DNA from: Macrostomum hystrix
Taxonomy: Eukaryota; Platyhelminthes; Macrostomidae
DNA: 64,000 nucleotides
NCBI GenBank assembly: GCA_950097015.1
Contig: CATNEN010000001.1
Span: 18,480,501 to 18,544,500 of the forward strand
Reading direction: 5' to 3'
The position numbers and the translations under genes were made by a program. Positions 22,031 to 34,382 of the stretch are shown here, piece after piece (position 1 is the stretch's first letter; each line of letters starts with the position of its first letter). The notes under the pieces were generated by a model. The model did no database searches. It saw only the letters and a program-made list of their open reading frames with translations, and had not been told where the DNA came from.

Positions 22031-22514
22031 TACTGCTGCTGAGTTAGCACTGCTGCTCAGTCTTGCCTGAGTCTATACTCAGGCTCGACTTGCACCGGCC
22101 CATTCATCAATCAAGTTGACTGAATGTTGGAATTTCGTTTCCAAGTTGATTTCGCTATTTCATTTATATATTATATAGTAAACGCAGTGTGTGCTAAAGG
22201 AATTTAAAAAAATCTGCTATCTTTCTCCCACCCCACTGTCTCACTAACCTTCTCACTCTCTCTCTCCCTCCTCACCTCCTTTTTCGATCCTTCGCCAGCT
22301 CAAGCTGATTTGAGCCGCTTGACAGGGGAAGTGATTGGAGTCGCGATTCCGTGAGCATGAGCTGGGTGCACAGTTTGATAGATTGCCCGGCTGTTGCTGC
22401 TGCTTCTGCTGCCACTTGCTTGAGCTGCGGAGTGTCATAGTCCCGAAATTTCCAAGTCTGTCTTTCTTTTCTATGCGGCCTGCTTCTGTATGGACTGGCA
22501 AGTGCGTTGTCTGT
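22031..22514. other. unique spacer
   Basis: Unique sequence leading into a CT-rich array. No supported gene. Confidence 0.4.
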
Positions 22515-23720
22515 GCCTCTCCCTTATCTCTCTCACTGTCTACCTCATGCCTCTCCCTTATCTCTCTCACTGTCTACCTCATGCCTCTCCCTTATCTCTC
22601 TCACTGTCTACCTCATGCCTCTCCCTTATCTCTCTCACTGTCTACCTCATGTCTCTCCCTTATCTCTCATTTTCTACCTCATGCCTCTCCCTTATCTCTC
22701 ACTGTCTACCTCATGTCTCTCCCTTATCTCTCTCACTGTCTACCTCATGCCTCTCCCTTATCTCACTGTCTACCTCATGTCTCTCCCTTATCTCTCTCAC
22801 TGTCTACCTCATGTCTCTCCCTTATCTCTCTCACTGTCTACCTCATGTCTCTCCTTTATCTCTCTCACTGTCTACCTCATGCCTCTTCCTTATCTCACTG
22901 TCTACCTCATGTCTCTCCCTTATCTCTCTCACTGTCTACCTCATGTCTCTCCCTTATCTCTCTCACTGTCTACCTCATGTCTCTCCCTTATCTCTCATTT
23001 TCTACCTCATGTCTCTACCTTATCTCTCTCACTGTCTACCTCATGTCTCTCCCTTATCTCTCTCACTGTCTACCTCATGCCTCTCCCTTATCTCACTGTC
23101 TACCTCATGTCTCTCCCTTATCTCTCTCACTGTCTACCTCATGTCTCTCCCTTATCTTCCTCTGTACCTCATGTCTCTCCCTTATCTTCTCCTGTCTACC
23201 CCATGTCTCTCCCTTATCTTCTCCTGTCTACCCCATGTCTCTCCCTTATCTCTCTCACTGTCTACCTCATGTCTCTCCCTTATCTCTCTCACTGTCTACC
23301 TCATGTCTCTCCCTTATCTCTCATTTTCTACCTCATGTCTCTACCTTATCTCTCTCACTGTCTACCTCATGTCTCTCCCTTATCTCTCTCACTGTCTACC
23401 TCATGCCTCTCCCTTATCTCACTGTCTACCTCATGTCTCTCCCTTATCTCTCTCACTGTCTACCTCATGTCTCTCCCTTATCTTCCTCTGTACCTCATGT
23501 CTCTCCCTTATCTTCTCCTGTCTACCCCATGTCTCTCCCTTATCTTCTCCTGTCTACCCCATGTCTCTCCCTTATCTCTCTCACTGTCTACTCCATGCCT
23601 CTCCCTTATCTTCCTCTGTCTAATCCATGCCTCTCCCTTATCTTCCTCTGTCTACTCCATGCCTCTCCCTTATCTTCCTCTGTCTACCTCATGCCTCTCT
23701 CTTATCTTCCTCTGTCTACG
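22515..23720. repeat. ~32-nt pyrimidine-rich minisatellite with 330-nt higher-order repeat
   Basis: Units contain CTCTCACTGTCTACCTCATG then CCTCTCCCTTAT. The rare TCTCATTTTCTACC variant at 22995 and the CTTCCTCTGTACC variant at 23153 recur 330 nt later. Confidence 0.95.
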
Positions 23721-24394
23721 CCTCCAATTTTCGCCTTCAGTGTGAACTCTTGTCTCAACACGGTGCCTTCCTTCTCAGAGTCAGAAAAAATCTAAAAGAC
23801 TGAAAACTGATTAGAAATCCCGTTTGAATATCTGCTCCATCAAACTGCAGTAGGGAAGTTGTTTTCTTTATCTTGGCGCGCAAACTTCCTATTAAATTTC
23901 TCCCCCTACTCGTCCCGTTATATTGCCTCTTATGAGCGCACACGAGGGGATATGCTCAAAGTCTGTCAATTCGCTCGTCTCTTCTCCCAGACACCTATTA
24001 TCGAGTTTGTGACTGACGCCTGTCTGTCACACACTAAGGAGGCCTGCCTGAGTGAGAAAGTTTTCCGCTAATAGCCGCAAGAACTGGCACCCACTCCTGT
24101 GGGCCCGGGTATGGGAGCTTGACTCTTTGCCAGCCGGGGTCTCAATTTCTCCACCCCAAACCAGAGCCTAGCAATCTCGAGATTCTGACGCCCCTCCCGG
24201 AAAGCATCGCTTATAGAACGAGAGGGCCTCTTGTGGCTGTCTGTCTTACTGACTTGTCCAAAACGGAGCTCCGCAATAAACTATAGAACTGACACTGCGG
24301 GCTAATCTGCGTGCCAGTCAATGTTGAAATCCGTGACAGCCAATCGCAACGATAAAGGCAGGATTCGAATTTCAATTTGTACTAAACAATCCCC
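23721..24394. other. unique spacer
   Basis: Mixed-composition sequence, locally GC-rich around 24080-24240. No gene or RNA that I can support. Confidence 0.4.
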
Positions 24395-25640
24395 AAGAAT
24401 GTCCCGAAAATCCCATCAAGAGTATCAGAAAAATCCCATCAAGAATATCCCTAAAATCCCATCAATAATGTCCTATAAACCCCATCAACAATATCTGTGA
24501 AATCCCATCAAGAATATCCCTAAAATCCCATCAAGAAAATCTCTGAAATCCCATCAAGAATATCCCATAGATCCCATCAAGAAAATATCCCTAAAATCCC
24601 ATCAAGAATGTCCCATAGATCCCATTAAGAAAATATCCCAAAAATCCCATCACGAAATTATCCGTAAAATCCTATCAAGAATATCTCATAAATCCCATCA
24701 ACAATATCCGTAAACTCCCATCAAGAGTATACCGAAAATCCCATTGAGAATATCCCTAAAATCCCATTAACAATATCCTGAAAATCCCATCAATAATATC
24801 CTGAAAAACCCATTGAGAATATCCCTAAAATCCCTTCAATAATATCCTGAAAATTCCATCAATAATATCCTGAAAAACCCATTGAGAATATCCCTAAAAT
24901 CCCATCAATAATATCCTGAAAATCCCATCAAGAATATCCTGAAAATCCCATCAAGAATATCCTGAAAATCCCATCAATAATATCCTGAAAATCCCATCAA
25001 TAATATCCTGAAAATCCCATCAAGAATATCCTGAAAATCCCATCAAAAATGTCCTGAAAATCCCATCAAGAATATCCTGAAAATCCCATCAAGAATATCC
25101 TGAAAATCCCATCAAGAATATCCTGAAAATCCCATCAAGAATATCCTGAAAATCCCATCATTAATATCCTGAAAATCCCATCAAGAATATCCTGAAAATC
25201 CCATCATTAATATCCTGAAAATCCCATCAATAATATCCTGAAAATCCCATCATTAATATCCTGAAAATCCCATCAAGAATATCCTGAAAATCCCATCATT
25301 AATATCCTGAAAATCCCATCATTAATATCCTGAAAATCCCATCAATAATATCCTGAAAATCCCATCATTAATATCCTGAAAATCCCATCAATAATATCCT
25401 GAAAATCCCATCATTAATATCCTGAAAATCCCATCAATAATATCCTGAAAATCCCATCAATAATATCCTGAAAATCCCATCAATAATATCCTGAAAATCC
25501 CATCATTAATATCCTGAAAATCCCATCAATAATATCCTGAAAATCCCATCAAGAATATCCTGAAAATCCCATCAAGAATATCCTGAAAATCCCATCAATA
25601 ATATCAAGAAAATCCCATCATTAATATCCTGAAAATCCCT
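24395..25640. repeat. 23-nt minisatellite array
   Basis: Units contain TCCTGAAAATCCCATCAA then TAATA, GAATA or TTAATA. The first 400 nt are degenerate and the later part is homogeneous. AATCCCATC is one form of a core seen in several other arrays here. Confidence 0.95.
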
Positions 25641-26565
25641 TTAAAATGTCCCAAAAGGCCCGAAAAAAAATCTCAATTATTCTAAGAAATTATTCAAAAC
25701 TTACTTTAGAAAAATCTGAACAGAGATCTCCCACGGATTTGATCATACAAATCCCATCAAGAATACATCCCAAATATCCCCATCTGGAATCGAAATCCTA
25801 AAACAATTCATTTGTATCTGAACGGACATTGTCCAAAATTTCTAGCAAGTCTACAAACTGGCTCACACTGAAAAAAAACGGCAGGACAAAAGTTTAACAT
25901 TCTGAGACACGCAGGATTCAACAAGGCGGACACAAATCAGTGTCCATTCCAAGGACCAGCAGCTCCCGACAATCGACTGTAGCGAAGGGTGGCCATTTAT
26001 GGGACAATTACGATGCTCGCGCTGTGACTAAATAGACCAATTTTCGTGGGCAGGGCTAGAACGGTGGGTAGGCCCATCTGGGACTTAATGATCCGAAACA
26101 ACTCGAGATTTTCGAGCGAAAATAAATGATTTTACAGGGGCCGCCAAAGCCAAAGCAATACAGCCTCGCTTCTTTGATGTTTCCAACTGACTGTAACTTA
26201 CTTTTCAATCAAATTCGTTTCGTTTCGTTTCGCTACAATCTTGATTGTTTTCATCGGTAGAGCAATTCTGGTCAGGTAGGAGGAAATTATCATTTTCAGC
26301 CGGGCGCCGGACTAATTTGACGTTGATTTCGGCAATTTGCGGAAATCAATTGGAGAATACGTTCGCCGGGAAAAATTATGATTTTTTGCTTCTAAAATAG
26401 AGGCGGCAATTTTGCTGCCGGCGTTTGCCACCTGTGCCCATGATTTCTGTCAACAACTCCTGAAACTCATATGATTGCGCCTCAGCTACCTGTCCGCCAA
26501 CTAGCTCTCTGCCGCACCTTCTCCCACCTTTTATATTCCATCTTCTGTCTCGTCTTATCTATCAA
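25641..26565. other. unique spacer
   Basis: Unique sequence with a short TTTCG pentanucleotide run near 26216. No supported gene. Confidence 0.4.
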
Positions 26566-26569
26566 TCTC

Positions 26570-27290
26570 ATCTATCCCATCTATCTACCTCATCAACTCT
26601 CATCTATTAACCCCATCTACTCTCACCAATCTACCCCATCTACTCTCATCTATCAGCTCCATCTACTCGCATCTATCAACCCCATCTACTCTCATCTATC
26701 AGCTCCATCTACTCTCATCTATCAGCTCCATCTACTCTCATCTATCAGCTCCATCTACTCTCATCTATCAACCCCATCTACTCTCACCAATCTACCCCAT
26801 CTACTCTCATCTATCTACTCCATCTACTCTCATCTATCTACCCCATATACTCTCATCTATCTACCCCATCAACTATAATTTATCTACCCCATCTACTCTC
26901 ATTTATCAACTCCATCTACTCTAATCTATCTACTCCATCTACTCTCGTCTATCTACCCCATCTACTCTCATCTATCTACCCCATCTACTCTCATCTATAT
27001 ACCCCATCTACGTATCTATCTACCCATCTACTCTCATCTATCTATCCCATCTACTGTCATCTATCTACTCCACCTACTCTCATCTATCTACCCCATCTAC
27101 TGTAATTTATCTACCCCATCTACTCTCATCTATCTACCCCATCTACTGTCATCTATCTATACCTTTATTACCATATTTCTACTTCTTTTACTATCTCATT
27201 TCTACCTATCTACTGTTTCATCTCTACCCTATCTACTGTTTCATCTCTACCCTATCTACTGTTTCATCTCTACCCTATCTACTGTTTTAT
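26570..27290. repeat. 23-nt minisatellite array
   Basis: Units contain CTATCTACCCCATCTACTCT, with ATCAGCTCC and ATCAACCCC variants. The end drifts into CCTATCTACTGTTTCATCT units. The same unit recurs at 28248-28412. Confidence 0.95.
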
Positions 27291-28247
27291 TTCTATCCAT
27301 CGTAGTTTCATCCTTAGTTTTCTCGAATAGCATATATAAAAATATTTCACCGACCCTCCGTTAAAAAAGCAATGTTCAACAGGCAAGCAGAAATTTTAAA
27401 AGTAACGAAACGAAATTGAATGCTCCTTAGAGTTTCACACAAACAATTTGCACGCTTTAACGACTCTGAACAAAATCCCAGTGGGAAAATGGACTTGGTT
27501 TGGGAAGGGGAACATTGCTGAGAGGGCGATTGCCCCCGCTACGGATCCTTCTGGGTGAGAGAAGAAATTTTGCAGTCAAGGCTAAAAACTCGTTGCGGTA
27601 GGTCTTGATCCAGTAATTTAACACATTTCACACCTTGCAGGCCCAGGCAGCAACTGTATTTCCTCTGCTAATATTTTTCTGTTGTTAGAAAAGCGCGGGA
27701 GTGTCTATGAAGCCGATGCGCATTGAACATATTTTGCTAGTTTTTTGTCGTGTTTTTTCACTCTCTTCAAAATCGCGGTGTCTTTTTTAAATTCTGGAAC
27801 ACCCACGTGTGTGGCCTGCCTGCAACAACAACAATGGGTGGTGCGGTGACGCATAGTAGGGCCCGTTTTCAAACAAATAAATAATAAAAATGTTTGCTGG
27901 CAGCAAGAAGCAGCTTAGCCCTGTGTGCCAGCATTTTAATGACAGTTATTTTGCAGCTGTGACAGGTGTTTTAGCGAGGCAAATGAAAGGAATTTGAAAA
28001 TTTACGTTTCATGATTTGCCGTTTTTTAAAGTGATTCGCTAAAAAGCACTTAGCGATGACCACTTGAAGGCCCACTAAAGGCAGGAATGACATCAAATGA
28101 CTTTGTTTTAACCGCACCTACTTAGTTCCCATTTATTATGGGATATATTGGCTTCACGTCATCCTTGGTACACCTGCATCAACATAAAAATGACACCTAT
28201 GAGGCCGCAGGACCTCCCACCATTTATGTTCTATCTTCTAAATACTG
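27291..28247. other. unique spacer
   Basis: Unique AT-moderate sequence between two arrays of the same unit. No supported gene. Confidence 0.4.
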
Positions 28248-28412
28248 TCTCCTCTCATCTATTAACCCCATCTACTCTCATCTATCAGCCCCATCTACTC
28301 TCATCTATCAACCCCATCTACTCTCATCTATCAGCCCCATCTACTCTCATCTATCAACCCCATCTACTCTCACCAATCTACCCCATCTACTCTTATCTAT
28401 CTGCCGTATCTA
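28248..28412. repeat. second copy of the 26.6-kb 23-nt minisatellite
   Basis: About seven units containing TCTATCAACCCCATCTACTC, the same family as 26570-27290. They are directly followed by a complete SINE. Confidence 0.92.
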
Positions 28413-28740
28413 GAGGGTGAGTGGCAGTGCGGTCTATCGCGTTTGCCTCTCGCACCAAGGTCCCTGAGTTCGATTCCGTGGCGAGGCCACATTAATTTAG
28501 GGCGCAGCCGCGGAGAGAAGGCTTGGGGGCTTGTCGTGCAATCTACGCCCTTGAGGGCCAACCTCCAAGGCACAGTGAGAGTGTACACTGCCTGACGTTG
28601 AGAAAGTCAGGGCAGGTGTACACACCTGTGTGCGTGTGTGCTCAGGAGTCAGCGAAATGGGCAGAATTGCCTCCTCAATGGCTGCGGGTCTAGTGTCACC
28701 AAATGATGTGCCATTGCCCGCAGCCCTCCTTGTAATTATA
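28413..28740 (+). mobile_element. SINE family A, best complete copy
   Basis: About 328 nt with a tRNA-like head: A-box region TGGCAGTGCGGTC at 28422 and B-box GAGTTCGATTCCG at 28466. The body contains GGCGCAGCCGCGGAGAGAAG, CTTGTCGTGCAATCTACGCC, GTGTACACTGCCTGACG, GTGTGTGCTCAGGAGTCAGC and AATGATGTGCCATTGCCCGC, and a short AT tail follows. RNA polymerase III boxes and several copies in the window show it is a tRNA-derived SINE. Confidence 0.9.
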
Positions 28741-28756
28741 TATCTACTGTATCTAT

Positions 28757-28835
28757 CTGAGCCAGTGGCACAGCCGCGGCTATTGCACAGCACATCCAAA
28801 GACGTACGGCTGTTCAGTCCGTGGACAGGTAATAT
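28757..28835 (+). repeat. dispersed repeat fragment next to the SINE
   Basis: The stretch with GCACAGCCGCGGCTATTGC and TACGGCTGTTCAGTCCGTGG recurs in reverse orientation at about 44920-44992, also beside a SINE but at the other end of it. It is therefore a separate repeat rather than the SINE tail. Confidence 0.7.
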
Positions 28836-29054
28836 GGGGTGCCACACCTACTCAAACTGCCACCCTACGCCTCCGCCTAGCGTCTAAAAATTGTCTCGTA
28901 CAGCTGGGGAAGACGTGTCAACACTCACCATTTCGGGAAGTTTGTAACGCGACAAATTTAAAAGGGCCAGTTGCGCCATCCAGTGTCCTGGGCGCCCTCT
29001 ACCGAACCGGAAAGACACGCGGGTCCAACTTGCATTCTGGGCGACCTCGCGCGC

Positions 29055-29170
29055 TCGGCCAATGAGGTTGCGACTCTCCGGTCGCTGACCGCCCACCCCG
29101 CGCCCATTACCCCATTGCTAATATAGAAAGGAAAAATCAACTGGGAGACAGGAAGACGACAGACACGTTG
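29055..29170 (+). promoter_or_regulatory. possible promoter of the zinc-finger gene
   Basis: A GC-rich stretch holds CCAAT at 29059-29063 and, 60 nt later, a TATA-like TAATATAG near 29119. The zinc-finger frame starts about 130 nt downstream. Composition and order fit a core promoter, but nothing proves it. Confidence 0.3.
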
Positions 29171-29253
29171 CATAGAAGAAACACGACTCGACACATTTTA
29201 TTGAAGAAAAAGAAACTACAGGTGACAGTAAATTATCCCCTCCAAGTGATAAT

Positions 29254-29769
29254 ATGGGAATATTGCCTCACATACCGCCGTCTGATGTGCTGGTCCTGAG
29301 CTGTCCAGTCTGCCCATTCGTCAGTCATCACCTGGACCTCCTGGAGAGTCACTACGCAGCCAAGCACGAATCTGGAGGCTCCGAGAGCGCCAGCAGCAGC
29401 CTGCTGCAGTCGGATGACGAGTCGCCATCGCAGCCAGCCTCGCCAACCGCCGAAGCCGGCATGTTTGTGCTGTACCGCTGCCGCCAGTGCAGCAAAGTCA
29501 GCAACTGCTGCCAGTTCCTCCTGGAGCATCAACAGCTGGAACATCCTGGCCAACCGTCGGACATGGAGACCGTCTTCCGCGGCTTCCTGAAGGCGGCCAC
29601 GTCAGCAGCCGCGGACCAGTCTTCGGCAGTGTCAGTTGGCAGCGAGCTGCTCGGTTCGGCTGTCTGCCTGTTCTGCGACTACAAGGCGGTGAGCATCGAC
29701 GACCTGCGGCAGCATCTAGAAATGCATGGCCTCAGAAACTTGCACCAGTCACTGGGCATTGGCGGACAG
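29254..29769 (+). CDS. C2H2 zinc-finger exon (possibly 5' part of a zinc-finger/TALE gene)
   Basis: The frame of 172 codons ends at a strong donor (GGACAG then GTGAGC) in phase 0. It encodes three C2H2 fingers: CPVC with H-x4-H near residues 18-40, CRQC with H-x4-H near 76-97, and CLFC with H-x3-H near 133-155. Between them are Ser-rich, acidic linkers. This is a nuclear DNA- or protein-binding protein, probably a transcription factor; I do not recognise the family. The next plus-strand exon with a matching phase-0 acceptor that I can see is the homeobox exon at 34321. If joined, the protein would be 582 aa from this ATG. Upstream of the ATG the frame is open back to a stop at 29173, so the start is not certain. 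Confidence 0.7.
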
Positions 29770-29814
29770 GTGAGCTGCCTTCCATAAAGCTGTGCCCTTT
29801 TTGTCCTCTGATTC

Positions 29815-30535
29815 TGCCCCTCTCTGCCCCTTCTCCCTCTCCTGTCCCTTCATTCCCCCCTCTCCAGCCCCTGTCCCTTCATTCTCCCCCTCTCCAGCCC
29901 CTGTCCCTTCATTCCCCCCCTCTCCAGCCCTGTCCCTTGATTCTCCCCCTCTCCAGCCCTGTCCCTTGATTCTCCCCCTCTCCAGCCCCTGTCCCTTCAT
30001 TCTCCCCCTCTCCAGCCCTGACCCTTCATTCTCCCCCTCTCCAGCCCTGTCCCTTGATTCTCCCCCTCTCCAGCCCTGTCCCTTGATTCTCCCCCTCTCC
30101 TTTCCCTGTCCCTTCATTCTCCCCCTCTCCAGCCCTGACCCTTCATTCTCCCCCTCTCCAGCCCTGTCCCTTCATTCTCCCCCTCTCCAACCCTGTCCCT
30201 TCATTCTCCCCCTCTCCAGCCCTGTCCCTTCATTCTCCCCCTCTCCTTTCCCTGTCCCTTCATTCTCCCCCTCTCCAGCCCTGACCCTTCATTCTCCCCC
30301 TCTCCAGCCCTGACCCTTCATTCTCCCCCTCTCCAGCCCTGTCCCTTGATTCTCCCCCTCTCCAGCCCTGTCCCTTCATTCTCCCCCTCTCCAGCCCTGT
30401 CCCTTGATTCTCCCCCTCTCCAGCCCTGTCCCTTCATTCTCCCCCTCTCCAGCCCTGACCCTTCATTCTCTCCCACTCCAGCCCTGACCCTTCATTCTCC
30501 CCCTCTCCAGCCCTGTCCCTTCATTCTCCCCTCTC
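29815..30535. repeat. 28-29-nt pyrimidine-rich minisatellite
   Basis: Units contain CCCTTCATTCTCCCCCTCTC then CAGCCCTG. CCCTTGATT and TTTCCCTG variants occur. It starts just after the zinc-finger exon's donor, so it is intronic to that gene. Confidence 0.95.
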
Positions 30536-31514
30536 TTTCTTTCTATCTCTATCTCTCCGTTAGCAATTCATTCATCCCCTGTGTCTCTCCGTGCTGTGAT
30601 CACTGCTGCTGAGGTCAGTGTGTGCGTCGCTACACTCAACAGTCGAATGATTATCCCAGACAAATGCCTGACTTTGCGGCTGCAATATGTATTTGGTTAT
30701 TGAAGAATCGTGTGGGGTACTTAGCCTCAAGAAATTGAATGCCTCCTGTCCCTGTCTCCCTCTCGCTTTCCTTTAAACTCTCTTTTGAGTCACCAGGCCA
30801 GATGAAAATGCTCTCGGGCGGGCTAATCTCGCTACAATGCTTCATTTTCTTGATTTCGGTCTGCTCTGTTTTAATTTTGGAACAGTATCATCGGTCACTG
30901 ATAGACTGCCTTTGTCGGAACTGTTTCATATGCCTTTCCCTCGCTGATCTCTCCTTTCTTCAACAGAAGAGAGAGCGGGGGTTTGAAGTCGGCTTTGAGA
31001 ACGCGGTGTAAGCCTTGTGATTGTCTGACAACTGGGGCTTCAAGTTTTTATTCGACAGAAACTCAAAATGAGCTAGAAAAGCATTGAATAGCCCAGCTTT
31101 ACTGTAGGGTGAGTTCTCTGGATTCAGAGCTCACCTACCGCCCCCCACTCATTGAAGAGTTAATCGCTTAAATGCTTTTCTCACGACGTGCTTCTTCAAA
31201 GCCATCCGACATTCGGGCCAACGGAACAATACCCCTGGTCTCCTGGCCTTCCGTTCTCAAGTTTAAAGTAGAAATTTAGTACCTGTTTTCTTGGCCTTTC
31301 CCAGAAACGAAATCAATCTGGTTGACTGACTCCTGGCTTCTTATAATTACACTAATTAACAGGTGGTGTGTAAACAGGCTTCAACAAATTGTTACATTCT
31401 TTAGAACAATAAAGTGAGCCGCTGACTTACTTTCTCGGCGCGATAGCAGCGAAAACTGCGGCCCAGATTACATTCTGAGAATTTGAAGAGAATATTTTTA
31501 ATGCGGTGGGCCAA
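30536..31514. other. unique spacer, probably intronic
   Basis: Unique sequence with short unsupported frames only. Confidence 0.4.
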
Positions 31515-32490
31515 AGCGCCCATGGGGATAACAGCTTTGGCACCTGAAGGACCTGTTGGGATAACAGCTTTGGCACCTGAAGGACCCGCGGAGATAACAG
31601 CTTTGGCACCTGAAGGACCCGTTGGGAGAACAGCTTTGGCACCTGAAGGACCCGTTGGGAGAACAGCTTTGGCACCTGAAGGACCCGTTGGGAGAACAGC
31701 TTTGGCACCTGAAGGACCTGTTGGGAGAACAGCTTTGCTTTGGCACCTGAAGGACCCGTTGGGAGAACAGCTTTGGCACCTGAAGGACCTGTTGGGAGAA
31801 CAGCTTTGGCACCTGAAGGACCCGTTGGGAGAACAGCTTTGGCACCTGAAGGACCCGTTGGGAGAACAGCTTTGGCACCAGAAGGACCCGCGGGGATAAC
31901 AGCTTTGGCACCTGAAGGACCCGCGGGGATAACAGCTTTGGCACCTGAAGGACCCGTTGGGAGAACAGCTTTGGCACCTGAAGGACCCGCGGGGATAACA
32001 GCTTTGGCACCTGAAGGACCCGTTGGGAGAACAGCTTTGGCACCTGAAGGACCCGTTGGGAGAACAGCTTTGGCACCTGAAGGACCCGTTGGGATAACAG
32101 CTTTGGCACCTGAAGGACCCGTTGGGAGAACAGCTTTGGCACCTGAAGGACCCGTTGGGAGAACAGCTTTGGCACCTGAAGGACCCGCGGGGATAACAGC
32201 TTTGGCACCTGAAGGACCCGCGGGGATAACAGCTTCGGAACCTGAAGGACCTGTTGGTATAACAGCTTTGGCACCTGAAGGACCCGTTGGGAGAACAGCT
32301 TTGGCACCTGAAGGACCCGCGGGGATAACAGCTTTGGCACCTGAAGGACCCGCGGGTATAACAGCTTCGGAACCTGAAGGACCCGTTGGGATAACAGCTT
32401 CGGAACCTGAAGGACCCGTTGGGATAACAGCTTTGGCACCTGAAGGACCCGCGGGGATAACAGCTTTGGCACCTGAAGGACCCGCGGGAT
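31515..32490. repeat. 33-nt minisatellite array
   Basis: Units contain ACAGCTTTGGCACCTGAAGG then ACCCGTTGGGAGA or ACCCGCGGGGATA. The 33-nt period gives 11-residue repeats in open frames on both strands. Without homology or splice support I call it non-coding. Confidence 0.94.
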
Positions 32491-34320
32491 AAGAGCTATT
32501 TGGTTTTATTCTTCACAAAAGAGTGAATCACTACGCTTGTTGTGTTAGCCTCACAACAAGCGTACTATGGATGCAAATGGCCGAGCAATTGGTGCTGAAG
32601 ATCCTTCCCTGTTCTGTAAAACTGCCTTCCTTTGCGCAGCTATCCAAAAAAGCATAATTGTTGTGGACCAGATCACACCAACTGCTTGTCTTTCTCTCGG
32701 CAAAAACGACAAGAGCGTCACCGCCGCAGGTTTAATGTCTTGTTGTGATTCGTGAGGTATCGAATTCCCTCCCAAGAACTGATTCCGTTTGAGAGCATCG
32801 CGAGCGGGCTCGGTTTTTGTTTCCATTCTTTTGGGGGTGGGCATTCGCCTGGTCTTGGCTCGCTTGAGCGTGAGAAAGGATACAAAAAGTCTAAACAAAA
32901 CCAAACAAACAGCCACAAGATCGGTGAGAGAGAGACAAGTGCTGCATTCAGTTGGTTCGCCTGCTCCGAACTCTGCCTCTATTGCTGCCTGGCTTGCATC
33001 AGTTCTGGCTTGACGCAACTGTCAGTGAGATGTCAGCAGTCAGGGTACTAACACAGGGCGCATTACCATGACAGTTGACAGCGTGCGAACGGAATGCCTC
33101 TGTTGGTTGGCTTCTGGCTTAAGAAGAAGCGGTTTTGTCCTGCATGTTTGCTGGCTTGTTCGCTTTGGATGCGCGAGCTAGATAGATGTACTTTGTCCAC
33201 GCGCTGTTCCGATTGGCGATTGACATTAGTTTCAGAAGGTCTCTATAACCGGTTGTTAAGATAATTAAGCAGCATGTCGATACTTGTTGCACAAAATCTT
33301 TGTTTGGCCAGGTCTTTGTGCAAAATTTGTTGATTCTAGATCTAGCAGTTCCTTATATTTCATAAGTCTGATCGATTGTTGTTTCCTTCGATGGACTTGC
33401 ATGGCTGGCCTCTCAATTTCTGGGATCGGGTTCGGGATCTGCCGACGTCACCAGCCACCCAAGGCTTCCTAACAAGAGCTGAAGTGTCAGCCGGCGGTCA
33501 TTATCAGGTCCAGGCATCGGGCGTAAATAAACGTTCCACACCAACCAAAACCCACAAGTCCGTTGTTGCATTCCGCTTGCTAACTCGTGTCACAACACCA
33601 GCCCACACAGGGACTTGACTGGCAATGGGAACTTGCAAATGGCTGTTCACTCTTCATTTTCATTGTGTTGACACAATGGCACAGCCGCTTGAACCACTGC
33701 AAGGACTGGCGAGTTGTCGCCTCCTTCGTCACACTTTCGGCAGTGCAGACAACTTATCTTTCGGTCGCATTTAAAAGCGTTTCATTCTCCATTATCGATG
33801 GCCAACATCGCAGCTTGAGGAGCCGGCGGGGTGTCTCCCCCGCGGGAGGCGCCTTGCGCAACTTGGCGCTCCCGATGGCAAACTCCGATACTAGCCTGTT
33901 TGACAACACCAACTGGTGCGAAGCGAAACCTCCTCACTCACTCCCCCCAAAAGAAGTGAAACCTGGAATGAATTTTCGCCACTTAAAAATGAATCACAGA
34001 TCCGCCCAGATCGAGTACCCCATGGGACACACAATGGAACAGAAGTCGGAGCGTCTGTCTGACTGACCTGATTGACATCTACGACCGCAGTATCAGTTCT
34101 TACTCACTTGCTTATTCGGTCTAGATAAAAAATAGTGACTGAATAGATTTTATGTAATTGTGACTGAATTCGACGGTTGATAAATTAAACAACTTCGCTT
34201 CATCTTCTAATGCTCCACCCATGATTCCATGCTGTCTCATACAATCAGTTTGTCGTCGTCAAATCGAGTTCTTGACTTATTATTATTTAATTAACAATTC
34301 CTTAACTCTTATTTAAACAG
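32491..34320. other. unique region upstream of the homeobox exon
   Basis: Unique, moderately GC-rich sequence. A frame at 33587-34066 ends in a coding-like stretch (from about 33880), but it has no donor in phase with the homeobox exon. A perfect 6-bp GC hairpin lies at 33826-33843. It may be intron, or a 5' exon or promoter of a shorter homeobox transcript. Confidence 0.35.
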
Positions 34321-34322
34321 GT

Positions 34323-34382
<60 letters not shown>

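Noticed and set aside
28422-28480. Functional tRNA gene in the family A head
   Set aside because: The head is shared by seven dispersed copies with the same body, so it is a SINE.
31427-32492. 11-residue repeat protein (Ala, Pro, Glu, Gly-rich) on the plus strand, or its antisense partner
   Set aside because: The unit is 33 nt, so any frame without a stop stays open; the antisense frame is open too.
32551-33018. 155-codon minus-strand gene
   Set aside because: No domain, no splice sites of note, and mixed composition across several overlapping frames.
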